A stretch of DNA of 44,825 nt from Chloroflexota bacterium (GTDB taxonomy: Bacteria; Chloroflexota; Limnocylindria; Limnocylindrales; CSP1-4): contig CAKKPP010000003.1 in NCBI GenBank assembly GCA_919901745.1, forward strand, positions 1 to 44,825, read 5' to 3'. This document shows positions 1 through 11,049 of this stretch, piece after piece. Below the pieces are notes generated by a model, which worked only from the letters and a program-made list of their open reading frames with translations, was not told where the DNA came from and made no database searches. The position numbers were made by a program, and so were the translations under genes. Position 1 is the first letter of the stretch. Each line of letters starts with the position of its first letter.

Positions 1-1238
1 ACGTCTGGCTGCCGGACGCGATGGAAGGTCCAACGCCCGTCTCCGCGCTCATCCATGCCGCGACCATGGTCAACGCCGGGGTCTATCTCGTTGCCCGCGC
101 CAGCCCGATCTTCGCGTCGGCCCCCGATGCCCTCGTCGTGGTGGCCGCGATCGGCATCTTCACAGCGATCCTGGCGGCCTCGATCGCGATGACCCAGACC
201 GACATCAAGCGCGTCCTCGCCTACTCCACCCTGAGCCAGCTCGGGTACATGTTCGCCGCCCTCGGGGTCGGTGCGTGGACGGCCGCGATCTTCCACCTGA
301 TGACCCATGGGTTCTTCAAGGGCCTGCTCTTCCTCGGGTCGGGTTCGGTCATCCACGCCGTCCACGAGGAGCAGGACATGCGCCATATGGGCGGCCTGGC
401 CGGGAAGATCAAGTGGACCTACCTGACGATGCTGATCGGCTCGTTGGCGATCGCCGGAATCCCGCCGCTCGCCGGGTTCTTCTCGAAGGACGAGATCCTC
501 GGAGAGTCGTTCAAGCTCGGGTTCGCGTGGGTGTGGGCGATCGGGTTCGTGGTCGCGGGGATGACCGCGTTCTACATGTTCCGGCTGATGGGCCTCACGT
601 TCTGGGGTGCCTTCCGCGGCCCGAAGGAGATCTGGGAGAAGATCCACGAATCGTCGGCCGTCATGGTCGTGCCGCTCATCCTGCTCGCCATCCCGTCGAT
701 CGGGTTGGGGATGTTCCTGGGGCTGCCGCTCGGCGACAGCACCCTCCACCACTGGCTCGAGCCGGTCTTCCGCGAGGCGACCGAACTGCTCCACCACGAA
801 GCCGAGCCGTATTCCCTGGTCGGGATCGATGGGATCCTGATCATCGCCAGCGTCGCCGTTGCCTCCGTCGGGATCGCCATCGCGTGGCGGCTCTTTGGCG
901 TCGGCCTCCCGGGCCTGCGCCGGGAGGGTTCCCCGGCTCGCGTCCAGGCGCTCAGCGCCCGGGTGCCATTCCTGTACCGCGCATCGCTCAACAAGTGGTG
1001 GTTCGACGATCTCAACGACCTGCTGTTCATCCGGATCGGCGGTCGCGTGGCGGCCGCGGCGTGGTGGTTCGATCGGAACGTCGTCGATGGGGCGGTCAAC
1101 GGCCTGGGGTCCGTGACCCGGGGCGCCGGACGGGGACTGAGCCGCGTGCAGACCGGACGTGTCCAGAACTACGCGCTGGGCATCGCCGTCGGGCTCATCG
1201 TCATGGCCGGTTCCTACCTCCTGATCGTGGGTCGCTGA
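1..1238 (+). CDS. nuoL: NADH-quinone oxidoreductase subunit L (3' part; starts before the window)
   Basis: C-terminal part of the large antiporter-like membrane subunit of respiratory Complex I, which couples quinone reduction to proton pumping. The reading frame is open from base 3 and begins inside the family hallmark VWLPDAMEGPTPVSALIHAA, which lies in the middle of NuoL, so the true start is upstream of the window. The Lys of the TDIKRVLAYSTLSQLG segment and the HLMTHGFFKGLLFLGSGSVIHA segment are typical of NuoL. Hydrophobic helices continue to the end and the last helix (residues AVGLIVMAGSYLLIV) closes the protein. nuoM follows after 3 nt, so this is one operon. Identity is certain; only the length is unknown. 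Confidence 0.96.
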   Translation, partial: VWLPDAMEGPTPVSALIHAATMVNAGVYLVARASPIFASAPDALVVVAAIGIFTAILAASIAMTQTDIKRVLAYSTLSQLGYMFAALGVGAWTAAIFHLMTHGFFKGLLFLGSGSVIHAVHEEQDMRHMGGLAGKIKWTYLTMLIGSLAIAGIPPLAGFFSKDEILGESFKLGFAWVWAIGFVVAGMTAFYMFRLMGLTFWGAFRGPKEIWEKIHESSAVMVVPLILLAIPSIGLGMFLGLPLGDSTLHHWLEPVFREATELLHHEAEPYSLVGIDGILIIASVAVASVGIAIAWRLFGVGLPGLRREGSPARVQALSARVPFLYRASLNKWWFDDLNDLLFIRIGGRVAAAAWWFDRNVVDGAVNGLGSVTRGAGRGLSRVQTGRVQNYALGIAVGLIVMAGSYLLIVGR

Positions 1239-1241
1239 GCG

Positions 1242-2786
1242 ATGCAGGTGACCGATGTCCCGATCCTGACCCTCATCGTGTTCCTGCCGTTGGCCGGCAC
1301 GATCCTGATCGCCCTGTTCCCGCAGAACGCTGCTCGGCCGATCGCGCTTGGGACCTCGGTCGGGACCTGGATCCTGTCGCTGTTCCTTCTGCTTGGCTTC
1401 TCGCCGGGACGCGGCGGCCTGTTCCAGTACGTCGAGGTCGCGTCCTGGATCCCCGCCTTCGGGATCCAGTACAAGCTCGGCGTCGATGGGTTGTCGCTCG
1501 TCCTCGTCGTCCTGACCACCACGCTGTCGTGGATCAGCATCCTCGCCTCGTTCGGCCCGATCAAGACCCGGATCAAGGAGTACATGGCGTCCTTCCTGAT
1601 CCTCGAGCTGGGCATGATCGGCGTGTTCGTGGCCCTCGATACCTTCCTCTTCTACATCTTCTGGGAGGTCGTCCTCGTCCCGATGTACCTGATCATCGGG
1701 ATCTGGGGCGGGGCCAACCGGATCTACGCGACGATCAAGTTCGTCCTCTACACGCTCGTCGGATCCCTGCTCATGCTCGTCGCGATCCTGGCGGTGGCGT
1801 TCGCGTACCAGGATGCGAACGGCGGCAACTGGACGGGCGCGTTCGACTTCGAGGCGCTGCGCGCGCATGCCGGCACGGTGGGATTCGCGGACGGCCTCCA
1901 GCTGCTGGCCTTTGCCGCGTTCTTCCTCGCCTTCGCGATCAAGGTCCCGATGTTCCCGTTCCACACCTGGCTGCCCGACGCACACGTCGAGGCGCCGACG
2001 GCGGGCTCGGTCATCCTGGCCGGCGTTCTTCTCAAATTGGGCGCATACGGCTTCATCCGCTACGCGCTACCACTGTTTCCGGACGCCGCCGCAACCTATG
2101 CCCCGCTGATCATCGTGCTCAGCCTCATCGCGATCATCTACGGCGCGATCGTGGCGCTGGTTCAGCCCGACCTCAAGAAGCTCGTCGCCTACTCGTCGGT
2201 GAGCCACATGGGGTTCGTCACCCTGGGCATCTTCATCTTCCAGGAACAGGGCCTTCAGGGCGCGATTCTTCAGATGGTCAACCACGGGCTGATCACCGGC
2301 GCCCTGTTCCTGCTCGTCGGCATCATCTACGAGCGAACCCACGACCGGACGATCGCGAAGATGGGCGGCCTCGCCGGGAGGACGCCGGTCTACGCCGCCG
2401 TGTTCGGCTTCTTCCTGTTCGCGTCGGTCGGCCTCCCGGGCCTGTCCGGGTTCGTCGGTGAGTTCCTCGTGCTCGTGGGGGCATTCGACTTCAGCCCGCT
2501 GGTCGCGGTCGTCGCGACGTTCGTCATGATCCTCGCCGCGGCCTATCTCCTGTGGATGTTCCAACGCGTCGTCTTCGGAGAGCTGTCGGACTTCCTCAAG
2601 GGCCTGGGCGGCCACCTGACCGACATCACGCCCGTGGAGATCCTGACCCTGGCACCGCTCGGCGCGCTCGTCGTCGTCTTCGGGCTCTTCCCCGGCCTCC
2701 TCCTCGACCTCATCGCCGGGTCCGTCGCCACCGTCCTGGGGGACGTGGCGCAGGGCACCGCCATCCAGATCGCCCTGTGGCCGTAG
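1242..2786 (+). CDS. nuoM: NADH-quinone oxidoreductase subunit M
   Basis: Second antiporter-like subunit of Complex I, 514 residues, the usual family length, with about 14 transmembrane helices. Diagnostic stretches are the conserved Glu of FYIFWEVVLVPMYLIIG, the FPFHTWLPDAHVEAPT motif, the Lys of PDLKKLVAYSSVSHMG and the NHGLITGALFLLVG helix. It starts with ATG 3 nt after nuoL and is followed 16 nt later by nuoN, so the order L-M-N of the classical nuo operon is kept. No sign of truncation or frameshift. Confidence 0.97.
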   Translation: MQVTDVPILTLIVFLPLAGTILIALFPQNAARPIALGTSVGTWILSLFLLLGFSPGRGGLFQYVEVASWIPAFGIQYKLGVDGLSLVLVVLTTTLSWISILASFGPIKTRIKEYMASFLILELGMIGVFVALDTFLFYIFWEVVLVPMYLIIGIWGGANRIYATIKFVLYTLVGSLLMLVAILAVAFAYQDANGGNWTGAFDFEALRAHAGTVGFADGLQLLAFAAFFLAFAIKVPMFPFHTWLPDAHVEAPTAGSVILAGVLLKLGAYGFIRYALPLFPDAAATYAPLIIVLSLIAIIYGAIVALVQPDLKKLVAYSSVSHMGFVTLGIFIFQEQGLQGAILQMVNHGLITGALFLLVGIIYERTHDRTIAKMGGLAGRTPVYAAVFGFFLFASVGLPGLSGFVGEFLVLVGAFDFSPLVAVVATFVMILAAAYLLWMFQRVVFGELSDFLKGLGGHLTDITPVEILTLAPLGALVVVFGLFPGLLLDLIAGSVATVLGDVAQGTAIQIALWP

Positions 2787-2802
2787 TGGGAGCCCCCTAG
2801 CC

Positions 2803-4263
2803 ATGGCCTGGAGCGACGTCGTCACCATCGCCCCGTTCGCGGCCGCGGTCCTGCTGGCCGGCCTGGTCCTTGTCGTGGACCTCGTCCGGCCGGGCCGGAC
2901 CGGACCGATCGTGGCCGTCTCGCTCGCAGGCCTCGCGGGCCTGGCCGCCCTCACCCTGGTCACCGGCCAGACCGAGGCGACGGCCTTCGACGGCTCGTAC
3001 TCCATGGACGCGCTGACCACGTTCCTGGACCTGCTGTTCATCGCGATCGTCGCGTTGACGATCCTCTTCGCCCCCGACTACCTGGCGCCACGCGGCCTGC
3101 CGATGGCCGAGTTCACCGTGATCCTCCTGTTCGCGCTCACCGGCGCGATGCTGATCTCGGCCTCCACCGACCTGCTGGTGCTGTTCATCGGCCTCGAGCT
3201 GATGGTCATCCCGGGGTACCTGCTCGCCGGCTTCCACAAGAGCGATGCCTATTCGACCGAGGGCGCGATCAAGTACTTCCTCCTCGGTTCGTTCAGTTCG
3301 GCGATCTTCCTGTTTGGGCTCGCGTTCGTGTGGGGCCTGACCGGCTCGACGCGGGTCGACGTGGTGGCGATGCGCCTGACCGAGATCACGGCCGGGGCAG
3401 CGGCCCTGTCACCGGGCCTCGCCATGGGCCTGGCGTTCCTGACCACGGGCGTCGCGTTCAAGATCGCCGCCGTGCCATTCCACTACTGGACGCCGGACGC
3501 GTACCAGGGCTCACCGACGCCCGTCACCGGCTACCTGTCGGTGGGACCGAAGATCGGGGCGTTCGCGCTGATCCTGCGCCTCTTCGTCGAGGCCCTGGCG
3601 GCGGTCCGGGAGGACTGGCTGATCATCGTGGTCGTCCTCGCGGCAACGACGATGACCCTCGGCAACCTGGTGGCCCTCACGCAGAACAACGTCAAGCGAA
3701 TGCTGGCCTACAGTTCGATCGCCCACACCGGCTACATGCTCGTGGGCCTCGCCGCGTATGCCGCCGGCCGGGTCGAGGGCCTCGAGGGACTCCTGTACTA
3801 CGGCGCGGCATATTCGTTCATGAACCTCGGCGCATTCGCGATCATCGCGGCCCTCCAGAAGCGCGCCGGCGTCACGTCCAGCCTCGATACGTTCGCCGGC
3901 CTCGGCCGGCGCGAGCCGCTGCTCGCGATCCTCATGACCCTGTTCCTGCTGTCACTGACCGGGATCCCGCCGACCGCCGGCTTTTTCGGCAAGGCCTACG
4001 TCATCCTCGCCGCGGTCCAGGCGGGCGGGCCCGTGGCGATCCTGGCGGTGATCGCGGTGCTCAATGCCGCGGCAGCGGCCTTTTACTACCTGCGCGTCGT
4101 CGTGTACATGTTCATGCGCGATCCCATCGGCGATGATGTCGCACCGACCCATGGCCGCCTGCTGTGGGGCGGGCTGTGGGTCGCGACCGCATTGACGATC
4201 CTGCTCGGCCTCATCCCGGGGCCCCTGCTCGAGATCGTCGGAAACGCTGCGCGGGCGCTCTGA
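2803..4263 (+). CDS. nuoN: NADH-quinone oxidoreductase subunit N
   Basis: Third antiporter-like subunit of Complex I, 486 residues, about 14 transmembrane helices. Family signatures are LLVLFIGLELMVIPGYLL, the VPFHYWTPDAYQGSPTP motif, the Lys-containing NNVKRMLAYSSIAHTGY segment and the late helix LTGIPPTAGFFGKAYV. It is the last nuo gene in the operon. The stop codon (TGA, 4261-4263) overlaps the proposed start of otsA, so translation of the trehalose gene may be coupled to the respiratory operon. Complete and intact. Confidence 0.97.
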   Translation: MAWSDVVTIAPFAAAVLLAGLVLVVDLVRPGRTGPIVAVSLAGLAGLAALTLVTGQTEATAFDGSYSMDALTTFLDLLFIAIVALTILFAPDYLAPRGLPMAEFTVILLFALTGAMLISASTDLLVLFIGLELMVIPGYLLAGFHKSDAYSTEGAIKYFLLGSFSSAIFLFGLAFVWGLTGSTRVDVVAMRLTEITAGAAALSPGLAMGLAFLTTGVAFKIAAVPFHYWTPDAYQGSPTPVTGYLSVGPKIGAFALILRLFVEALAAVREDWLIIVVVLAATTMTLGNLVALTQNNVKRMLAYSSIAHTGYMLVGLAAYAAGRVEGLEGLLYYGAAYSFMNLGAFAIIAALQKRAGVTSSLDTFAGLGRREPLLAILMTLFLLSLTGIPPTAGFFGKAYVILAAVQAGGPVAILAVIAVLNAAAAAFYYLRVVVYMFMRDPIGDDVAPTHGRLLWGGLWVATALTILLGLIPGPLLEIVGNAARAL

Positions 4264-5987
4264 CGGGCGCTGCCGAGACCCCGCCATCGGGCGGCGGTCG
4301 CCGGTCGGGGTCCACCTCGGCCGAGGACCGGCGGGCGCTGCTGCACGAACTCCTGGGGTCGGATGGACGGCTGATCGTCGTCTCCAATCGTGGGCCGCTG
4401 ACCTTCGAGCTTGATCCCGAGGCCGAACGCGGCCTGGTCGCGGCACGTGGTTCGGGCGGCCTCGTCACGGCGCTGGGCGAACTCGGTCGACGCGCCCCGA
4501 TCACGTGGGTGGCGGCGGCATTGTCGGCCGGCGATGCCCAGGCGGCGCCGGCTCTGCGGGCCATCGCCGAGCAGCGCATCGGGGCGGCGTCCCCACCGCC
4601 GACGGCCCGCGGGCGGCGCGGTCCGGCTCGAGCCCTGGTTGCCCGCGTGGAGGCACTGCTCGCGGAGACGATGCCCGGCCAGGATCTTGACCTCATCTAC
4701 GTCCAACTGAGCGACGCGGTCTTTCACGCGCACTACCGGGTGGTCTCGAACCCGTTCCTGTGGTTCATCCAGCACAAGATGTACGCACCGCCCTATGGGC
4801 CGAACATTGACCGGACGCTGATCGACGCGTGGCGCAACGGCTATCGCGTCGCCAACGAACGACTGGCCGAGGCGGCCGTCGAAGCGGCGCGGGGCATGCA
4901 CCGGCCCGTCTTCCTGATCCAGGACTACCACCTGTACCTGGCCGCGAGAACCATCCGCGCGCAGCGACCAGACGCCACACTCCTGCACTTCAACCACATT
5001 CCCTGGCCGTCCACGAGCGACTGGCAGCTCCTGCCACAGTCCATGCGCCGCGAGATCTGCGAGGGGCTCCTCGCCAACGACATCGTCGGTCTACAGACCG
5101 ATCGGTACGCGTCGAACTTCCTCGACAGCGTGGGCAGTTTCGTGCGTGATGCCCGGATCGATCCGGAAGGTCGCAGCGTCCGCTGGCGAGATCGCCGCAT
5201 CCGCGTCCGGACGTACCCGATCTCGGTGGATCCGGAGGGCCTTCTCAAGTTCGCGCGGTCGATCGAGGTCCAGCAACGCGTCGACCGAATCAAGGAGCGC
5301 CTGGCGCGTGTCGACAACCCGGTCCTCATCGTCCGGGCCGACCGGATCGAACCATCCAAGAACACCCTGCGTGGGTACCTGGCCTTCGAGGCGCTCCTCG
5401 AGGAGCAGCCGGAACTCCGCCAACGTGTCCGCTTCCTCGCCATCCAGGCGCCGACACGCACCGAGATTCCCGAGTACGCAGCGTACGGCAAGGCGGTCCG
5501 CGAGGTCGTTGCCCGGGTCAACGGCCTGGCCGAGCCGGACGACCAGCCCATCTGGATCTCGGACGGCTCGGACTACGCCATGGCGATCGCCGCACTGCGC
5601 CTGGCCGATGTCGTGTTGGTCAATCCGCTCATCGACGGGATGAACCTGGTCGCCAAGGAGGCGGTCCTCGTCGGGGAACGCGACCCCGTGCTCATCCTCT
5701 CGGAGACCGCGGGCGCGGCCGAGCAACTCGCGGCCGATTCGCTCTCGGTCGCGCCGGGAGATCTGGTGGGTACCGCTGAACAGCTCGACCGCGCGTTGCG
5801 AATGTCCAAGGAGGAGCGTCGGGCGCGGCTTCGCCGGCTGCGCGCCGCCGTCCGCGACCAGGATCTCGATTGGTGGCTCCGCCGCCAGCTCCGCGATCTC
5901 GCCGCGGTTCGCCGCGGTGAGATGCCCCCATCGCGGCGGCTCCGCGACACCGTCCGTCGCGTCGAGGCCGACCTGCCCGGGTCCTAG
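4260..5987 (+). CDS. otsA: Trehalose-6-phosphate synthase family (GT20)
   Basis: GT20 glycosyltransferase, expected to transfer glucose from a nucleotide sugar to glucose-6-phosphate. The N-terminal strand LIVVSNRGP, the acceptor-site segments IQDYHLYLAARTIR and FNHIPWPSTSDWQLLP, and the donor-site segment NPLIDGMNLVAKEAV are all present. The usual RLDYxKG phosphate-binding motif reads ADRIEPSKN, keeping the Arg and Lys but changing the neighbours, so the exact donor or product may differ from E. coli OtsA. The start is uncertain. No ATG, GTG or TTG lies in frame between the nuoN stop and the first catalytic strand. I chose CTG at 4260, which overlaps the nuoN TGA. GTG codons at 4164 and 4176 are alternatives but would overlap nuoN by 88-100 nt. 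It converges with otsB and the two stop codons overlap. Confidence 0.88.
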   Translation: MTGAAETPPSGGGRRSGSTSAEDRRALLHELLGSDGRLIVVSNRGPLTFELDPEAERGLVAARGSGGLVTALGELGRRAPITWVAAALSAGDAQAAPALRAIAEQRIGAASPPPTARGRRGPARALVARVEALLAETMPGQDLDLIYVQLSDAVFHAHYRVVSNPFLWFIQHKMYAPPYGPNIDRTLIDAWRNGYRVANERLAEAAVEAARGMHRPVFLIQDYHLYLAARTIRAQRPDATLLHFNHIPWPSTSDWQLLPQSMRREICEGLLANDIVGLQTDRYASNFLDSVGSFVRDARIDPEGRSVRWRDRRIRVRTYPISVDPEGLLKFARSIEVQQRVDRIKERLARVDNPVLIVRADRIEPSKNTLRGYLAFEALLEEQPELRQRVRFLAIQAPTRTEIPEYAAYGKAVREVVARVNGLAEPDDQPIWISDGSDYAMAIAALRLADVVLVNPLIDGMNLVAKEAVLVGERDPVLILSETAGAAEQLAADSLSVAPGDLVGTAEQLDRALRMSKEERRARLRRLRAAVRDQDLDWWLRRQLRDLAAVRRGEMPPSRRLRDTVRRVEADLPGS

Positions 5988-6871
5988 ATCAATTCCTCGG
6001 CTGCGGCAGCGGCCGGTCCACGCATCGCGTCCGACTCGCCAGCCAGGCGGCGCGCCAGCTCGCCCAGGATCCGGGCCGCCTCGCGCGGCGCCGAGATCAG
6101 CAGGTCGGCGGCCTCGACGACCTCCAGCGGGGTCTCGGCCGCCCCGTGCACCGCGATGATCAACGCGTCGATCGCGCCCGTGGATCGAGCCTGCGCGATG
6201 GACCGAAAGGCTTCTGCGTCACTGACGTCGTCGCCCATGGCGAGCACCGCGGCGGGTCGCACGGCGGACAGCAGGCGATCCAGGGCGGCGCCCTTGCCGC
6301 CGGCGCCATGCGGCCGGATCTCGACGACCTGGCGACCCTCGATCGCCTCGAGGCTCTCCGGCAGCCCCATCTCGCTCAGCGCGGCCAACACACTCGAGCG
6401 CGCGGCCGCGGGATCGGGCGCCTGACGGAAGTGGAAGGCGACGGAGGGATTCTTGTCCTCGACGAACAACCAGGCCGGCCGTCCAAGCCGGGCGGCAAGC
6501 GCCACGCCAACACGCCGGGCGGCGCCGGGATCGTGAGCCACGCCGGCGACCGGGACGACGTCGAGACGCTCTGCCGGAGCGCCGCGCGGAAGGAGGCCCT
6601 GCTCCAGGCCGTGGTTGCCGAGGTAGCGAATGCCGCCGACGCGGACGCGCGCCGCCACATCCCGCGCTGTTCGGCCGGACAGGACGGCCAGGCTGAGTCG
6701 ATCGGGCGTTGCCGTCGACACCCGGGCCAGGCGACGCAGCGCGACTCGCGCAGCCCGCTCGATCCGGGCGCCCATCGGGTCGAGGACGATGGGGGCCAGC
6801 GTCCCGTCGAAGTCGCTGACGACGAGCAGCCTGCCCGGCGTGGCCGCGAACGTCCGGACGCGCTCGCGCAC
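5984..6871 (-). CDS. otsB: Trehalose-6-phosphate phosphatase (HAD family)
   Basis: HAD-superfamily phosphatase that completes trehalose synthesis by removing the phosphate from trehalose-6-phosphate. Motif I reads VVSDFDGTLAPI (nucleophile and acid Asp), the substrate-binding NHGLE motif follows, and the metal motif near the C-terminus reads MGDDVSDAEAF. The length from GTG at 6871 is 295 residues, typical for OtsB. A CTG at 6937 that overlaps the stop of the upstream thioredoxin gene would extend it by 22 residues of plausible sequence. The gene is on the strand opposite to otsA but adjacent, so the pair forms the OtsAB pathway as a convergent couple and not an operon. Confidence 0.9.
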   Translation of the reverse strand: MRERVRTFAATPGRLLVVSDFDGTLAPIVLDPMGARIERAARVALRRLARVSTATPDRLSLAVLSGRTARDVAARVRVGGIRYLGNHGLEQGLLPRGAPAERLDVVPVAGVAHDPGAARRVGVALAARLGRPAWLFVEDKNPSVAFHFRQAPDPAAARSSVLAALSEMGLPESLEAIEGRQVVEIRPHGAGGKGAALDRLLSAVRPAAVLAMGDDVSDAEAFRSIAQARSTGAIDALIIAVHGAAETPLEVVEAADLLISAPREAARILGELARRLAGESDAMRGPAAAAAEELI

Positions 6872-6933
6872 GATCGGCCAGGCGTCGGGGTGCGGCGCGT
6901 GGACGATCCCGACGCGGAGGCGGGCCGCCGAGG

Positions 6934-7638
6934 TCAGGGCGTCACCTCGACCCCGGGCAGGATCGTGCGCAGGCCGCGGACCATCTCGTCCGGGCCGATG
7001 CCACCGACGGCCCCGTAGCGCACGATTCCCTCGGCATCCACCCAGAAGTGCATCGGCAGGGCGATTGCGTCCCAGGCCGTCGCGACGGCGCCGTCTTCGT
7101 CGAGCCCGATCGGAAATGTTGCGCCGACCTCGTTCACGAACGAGGCGACCGTCCCTTCGTCCTCGCGCACGTCGATCGCCAGGATGACGAGGCCGCTCGA
7201 GGCGTAGCGGACCGCGAATCCGCTCATCAACGGGAACTCCTCGCGACACGACGGGCACCACGTGGCCATCAGGTTGATCCACACGGGTTTGCCCCGAAGG
7301 GCCTCGAGGTCGATGTGCCCACCGCCGAGCTGGGGCACCGAAATCGGCGGGGCGGGCTCACCGACGTGGAAGTTGGTCGTGATCAGCGTTCCATCGGGTG
7401 CCGGGGAGGCCGACGTCAGCGGTGAGCCGGCCGGATCCGCGGAGTCACCCGGGCCCGGCGATCCCGGGGCGAGCGAAGCCGTCGGCGAGGGTCTCGCGTC
7501 CGCGACCGGCGACCGTTCCGGGGCGAACGCAAGCACGCCGGCCAGGATCAAGACGGCGACGAGCCCGCCGGACAGCAGTCCGGCGACGATGGACAGGCGG
7601 GTCCCCACGGCCGCAGGGTACCAGTACGAGCGTCTCAC
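6934..7638 (-). CDS. Membrane-anchored thioredoxin-like protein (TlpA/ResA type)
   Basis: A 234-residue protein with a short N-terminal cytoplasmic part, one transmembrane helix (about residues 14-38, LSIVAGLLSGGLVAVLILAG), a Pro/Ser/Ala-rich linker and an extracytoplasmic AhpC/TSA-thioredoxin domain. The redox motif is WCPSC (Cys about 128 and 131), followed by the cis-Pro region ALPMHFWVD. This arrangement is that of TlpA/ResA/CcmG proteins, which reduce disulfides on exported proteins, often for cytochrome c maturation; no cytochrome gene is visible here. The start is GTG at 7638. It is divergent from the sortase-fold gene at 7674, whose product carries only two Cys residues and is a possible neighbour substrate (inference). 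Confidence 0.85.
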   Translation of the reverse strand: MRRSYWYPAAVGTRLSIVAGLLSGGLVAVLILAGVLAFAPERSPVADARPSPTASLAPGSPGPGDSADPAGSPLTSASPAPDGTLITTNFHVGEPAPPISVPQLGGGHIDLEALRGKPVWINLMATWCPSCREEFPLMSGFAVRYASSGLVILAIDVREDEGTVASFVNEVGATFPIGLDEDGAVATAWDAIALPMHFWVDAEGIVRYGAVGGIGPDEMVRGLRTILPGVEVTP

Positions 7639-7660
7639 GACCGTTCACGGGACGGGCTGC

Positions 7661-7666
7661 TAGTCT
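7661..7666 (+). promoter_or_regulatory. -10 element of the sortase-fold gene (leaderless type)
   Basis: TAGTCT lies 7 nt before the GTG start at 7674. A transcript starting 6-8 nt after this hexamer would begin at or beside the start codon. No convincing -35 is present, and no ribosome binding site is visible. Confidence 0.5.
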
Positions 7667-7673
7667 CTCGGTC

Positions 7674-8378
7674 GTGAATCACGTGGCCCATCGAATCCGC
7701 ACGCGGCTGGTGCCCGCCGTCCTCACGGCGCTCGGGGTGTCGTTCATCACGGCCGGCCTGTTGACGTATACGGGACCCGTCGATGCTGGACCCGGCCCGA
7801 GCCAGTCGCCGACGATCGCCACGCTCCCGCCGACACCACCCGCCGCGACACCGACGGCTTCGCCGAGCGACGCCGCAGTCGAGACGCCGGGTGTCTCCCC
7901 GACACCGCCGCTCGATCGGGTTGCGACCCGGGTGGTCGTGGCCGCGTTGCGGATCGATCTGCCGATCGTCGCCGGCAACGCGAACTACCCGCTGTGCAAC
8001 GTGGCCCAGTACATCACGGACCTCCCCCAGCCGGGCTGGGGTCGGGCAACCTATCTGTACGGCCACGCCCGGACCGGGATGTTCCTCCCGATTCTCACCG
8101 CCTCGGAGATCGACAACGGGGCGAAGATGCTGGGCATGATCGTGCAGGTCTACACCAGCGACGATCGGCTGTTCCTGTACGAGGTCCGCGAGGTGCGGCG
8201 TCATCAGACGAATCTCGACGACGCCATCGCTGCCACGACCGACCAGGTGTGGCTCCAGACATCGGAGGGTCCCAAGGGAACCGTTGGGAAGACCCAGGTC
8301 GTGGCCACACTCCTGTCCGAGGGAGCGGCCGACCCGTCCGAGGCTCACCCAACGCCGAAGCCGGTCGTGTGCGGCTGA
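7674..8378 (+). CDS. Sortase-fold exported protein lacking the catalytic cysteine
   Basis: A 234-residue protein: N-terminal transmembrane anchor (about residues 12-34), a Pro/Thr/Ser-rich spacer to about residue 80, then a sortase-like beta-barrel. The barrel starts at VVVAALRIDLPIV, and the catalytic-His strand is ATYLYGHARTG (His131). In active sortases the late strand reads TLxTC and is followed by a conserved Arg. Here the equivalent segment is VWLQTSEGP, with Ser197 in the Cys position, and the next strand (KTQVVATLL) has no Arg. The only cysteines are Cys108 and Cys233, neither in the active-site strand. It is therefore probably not a transpeptidase. Class E/F sortases are the nearest comparison from memory. 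Leaderless-type promoter; divergent from the thioredoxin gene. Confidence 0.75.
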   Translation: MNHVAHRIRTRLVPAVLTALGVSFITAGLLTYTGPVDAGPGPSQSPTIATLPPTPPAATPTASPSDAAVETPGVSPTPPLDRVATRVVVAALRIDLPIVAGNANYPLCNVAQYITDLPQPGWGRATYLYGHARTGMFLPILTASEIDNGAKMLGMIVQVYTSDDRLFLYEVREVRRHQTNLDDAIAATTDQVWLQTSEGPKGTVGKTQVVATLLSEGAADPSEAHPTPKPVVCG

Positions 8379-8405
8379 TCCCGCCTCACGGCTGATCCCG
8401 CCTCA
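8372..8405 (+). repeat. 17-bp tandem duplication across the sortase-fold stop codon
   Basis: The unit CGGCTGATCCCGCCTCA occurs twice without a spacer. The first copy contains the TGA stop of the upstream gene. It looks like a recent slippage duplication in the 45-nt convergent gap before the corA-like stop. Confidence 0.85.
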
Positions 8406-9429
8406 CGATCGGTCGCGGTGTCGTCAGATCCAGTCGATCCGGCGCAGCACGATCGCCGCCAGCGTGGCCAGCGCGACCGTGACCAGCGCAACGCCCCAGA
8501 ACCCGGCGGCCTCCGAACCGGCGAACGCGGCACCGGCCTCGCTCATCCCGAAGATGCCGGCGACGGCCCCGACCCCGGCCAGGATCACCGTGACCCCGGT
8601 CAGCCGCTTCATGATCGCCGACAGGTTGTTGTTGACGGTGGAGAGGTAGACATCCAGCGTCCCGGCAACGAGTTCGCGGTAGTTGTCCAGTTCGTCGGTG
8701 ACCCGGATCAGGTGGTCGTAGATGTCGCGGAGGTAGACGATGTGCGGCCGGGCCACGATCCCGAGATCGCGGTTCGTGAGCTGGTTGAAGACCTCGCGCG
8801 CCGGCGAGATCACCCGGCGCAGGTCGATGAGTTCGCGCTTGAGCACGAACAGTCGCCGCAGGGTCCAGCTTGAAGCCCCCTCCATGACGTCGTCCTGGAG
8901 TTGATCGATCTCGTCGGCGAGGTGGTCGAGGACCGGGAAGTAGCCGTCGACGATGGCATCGGCCAGGGCGTACAGCAGGTAGTCAGGGCCACGGCCCAAC
9001 GGGATCGCGGGGCCGCGCCGGAGCATCGGTGCAGCCATCGGATCCCAGGTCGGCTCGTGGGCCGTCAGCAGGAATCGCTCGGCGAGCACGATGTCCACCT
9101 CGGTCGTCGCGGCCTCGCCGACGAACTCGAGGGCGAACAGGACGATGTGGATGAGGCCGTCGAACTCCTGGAGCCGGGCGCGAAGGTTGCGCCCCTCGAT
9201 GTCCTCGACGATCAACGGGTGAAGGCCGAGGACCTCGGCGATGGCGGACAGCTCATCGGGCGTCGGACGGACCAGGTCGATCCAGGCACGGGCGCCGTCG
9301 TCGGCATCGAGCAGCGACTTGAGGCCATCGGCCCCATCCGCGTCGACGAGCCGGCCCTCGGTCCAGACGACGATCCGGGTCGCCGGCTCGACGGCCGGCT
9401 CCGCCGCCGCGCGCTCTGGCGGACCTTCG

Positions 9430-11043
<1,614 letters not shown>

Positions 11044-11049
11044 GCGCCG

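Noticed and set aside
275-2461. A long open frame overlapping nuoL and nuoM in another frame.
   Set aside because: No start signal and Arg/Pro/Asp-rich shadow sequence; nuoL and nuoM are certain.
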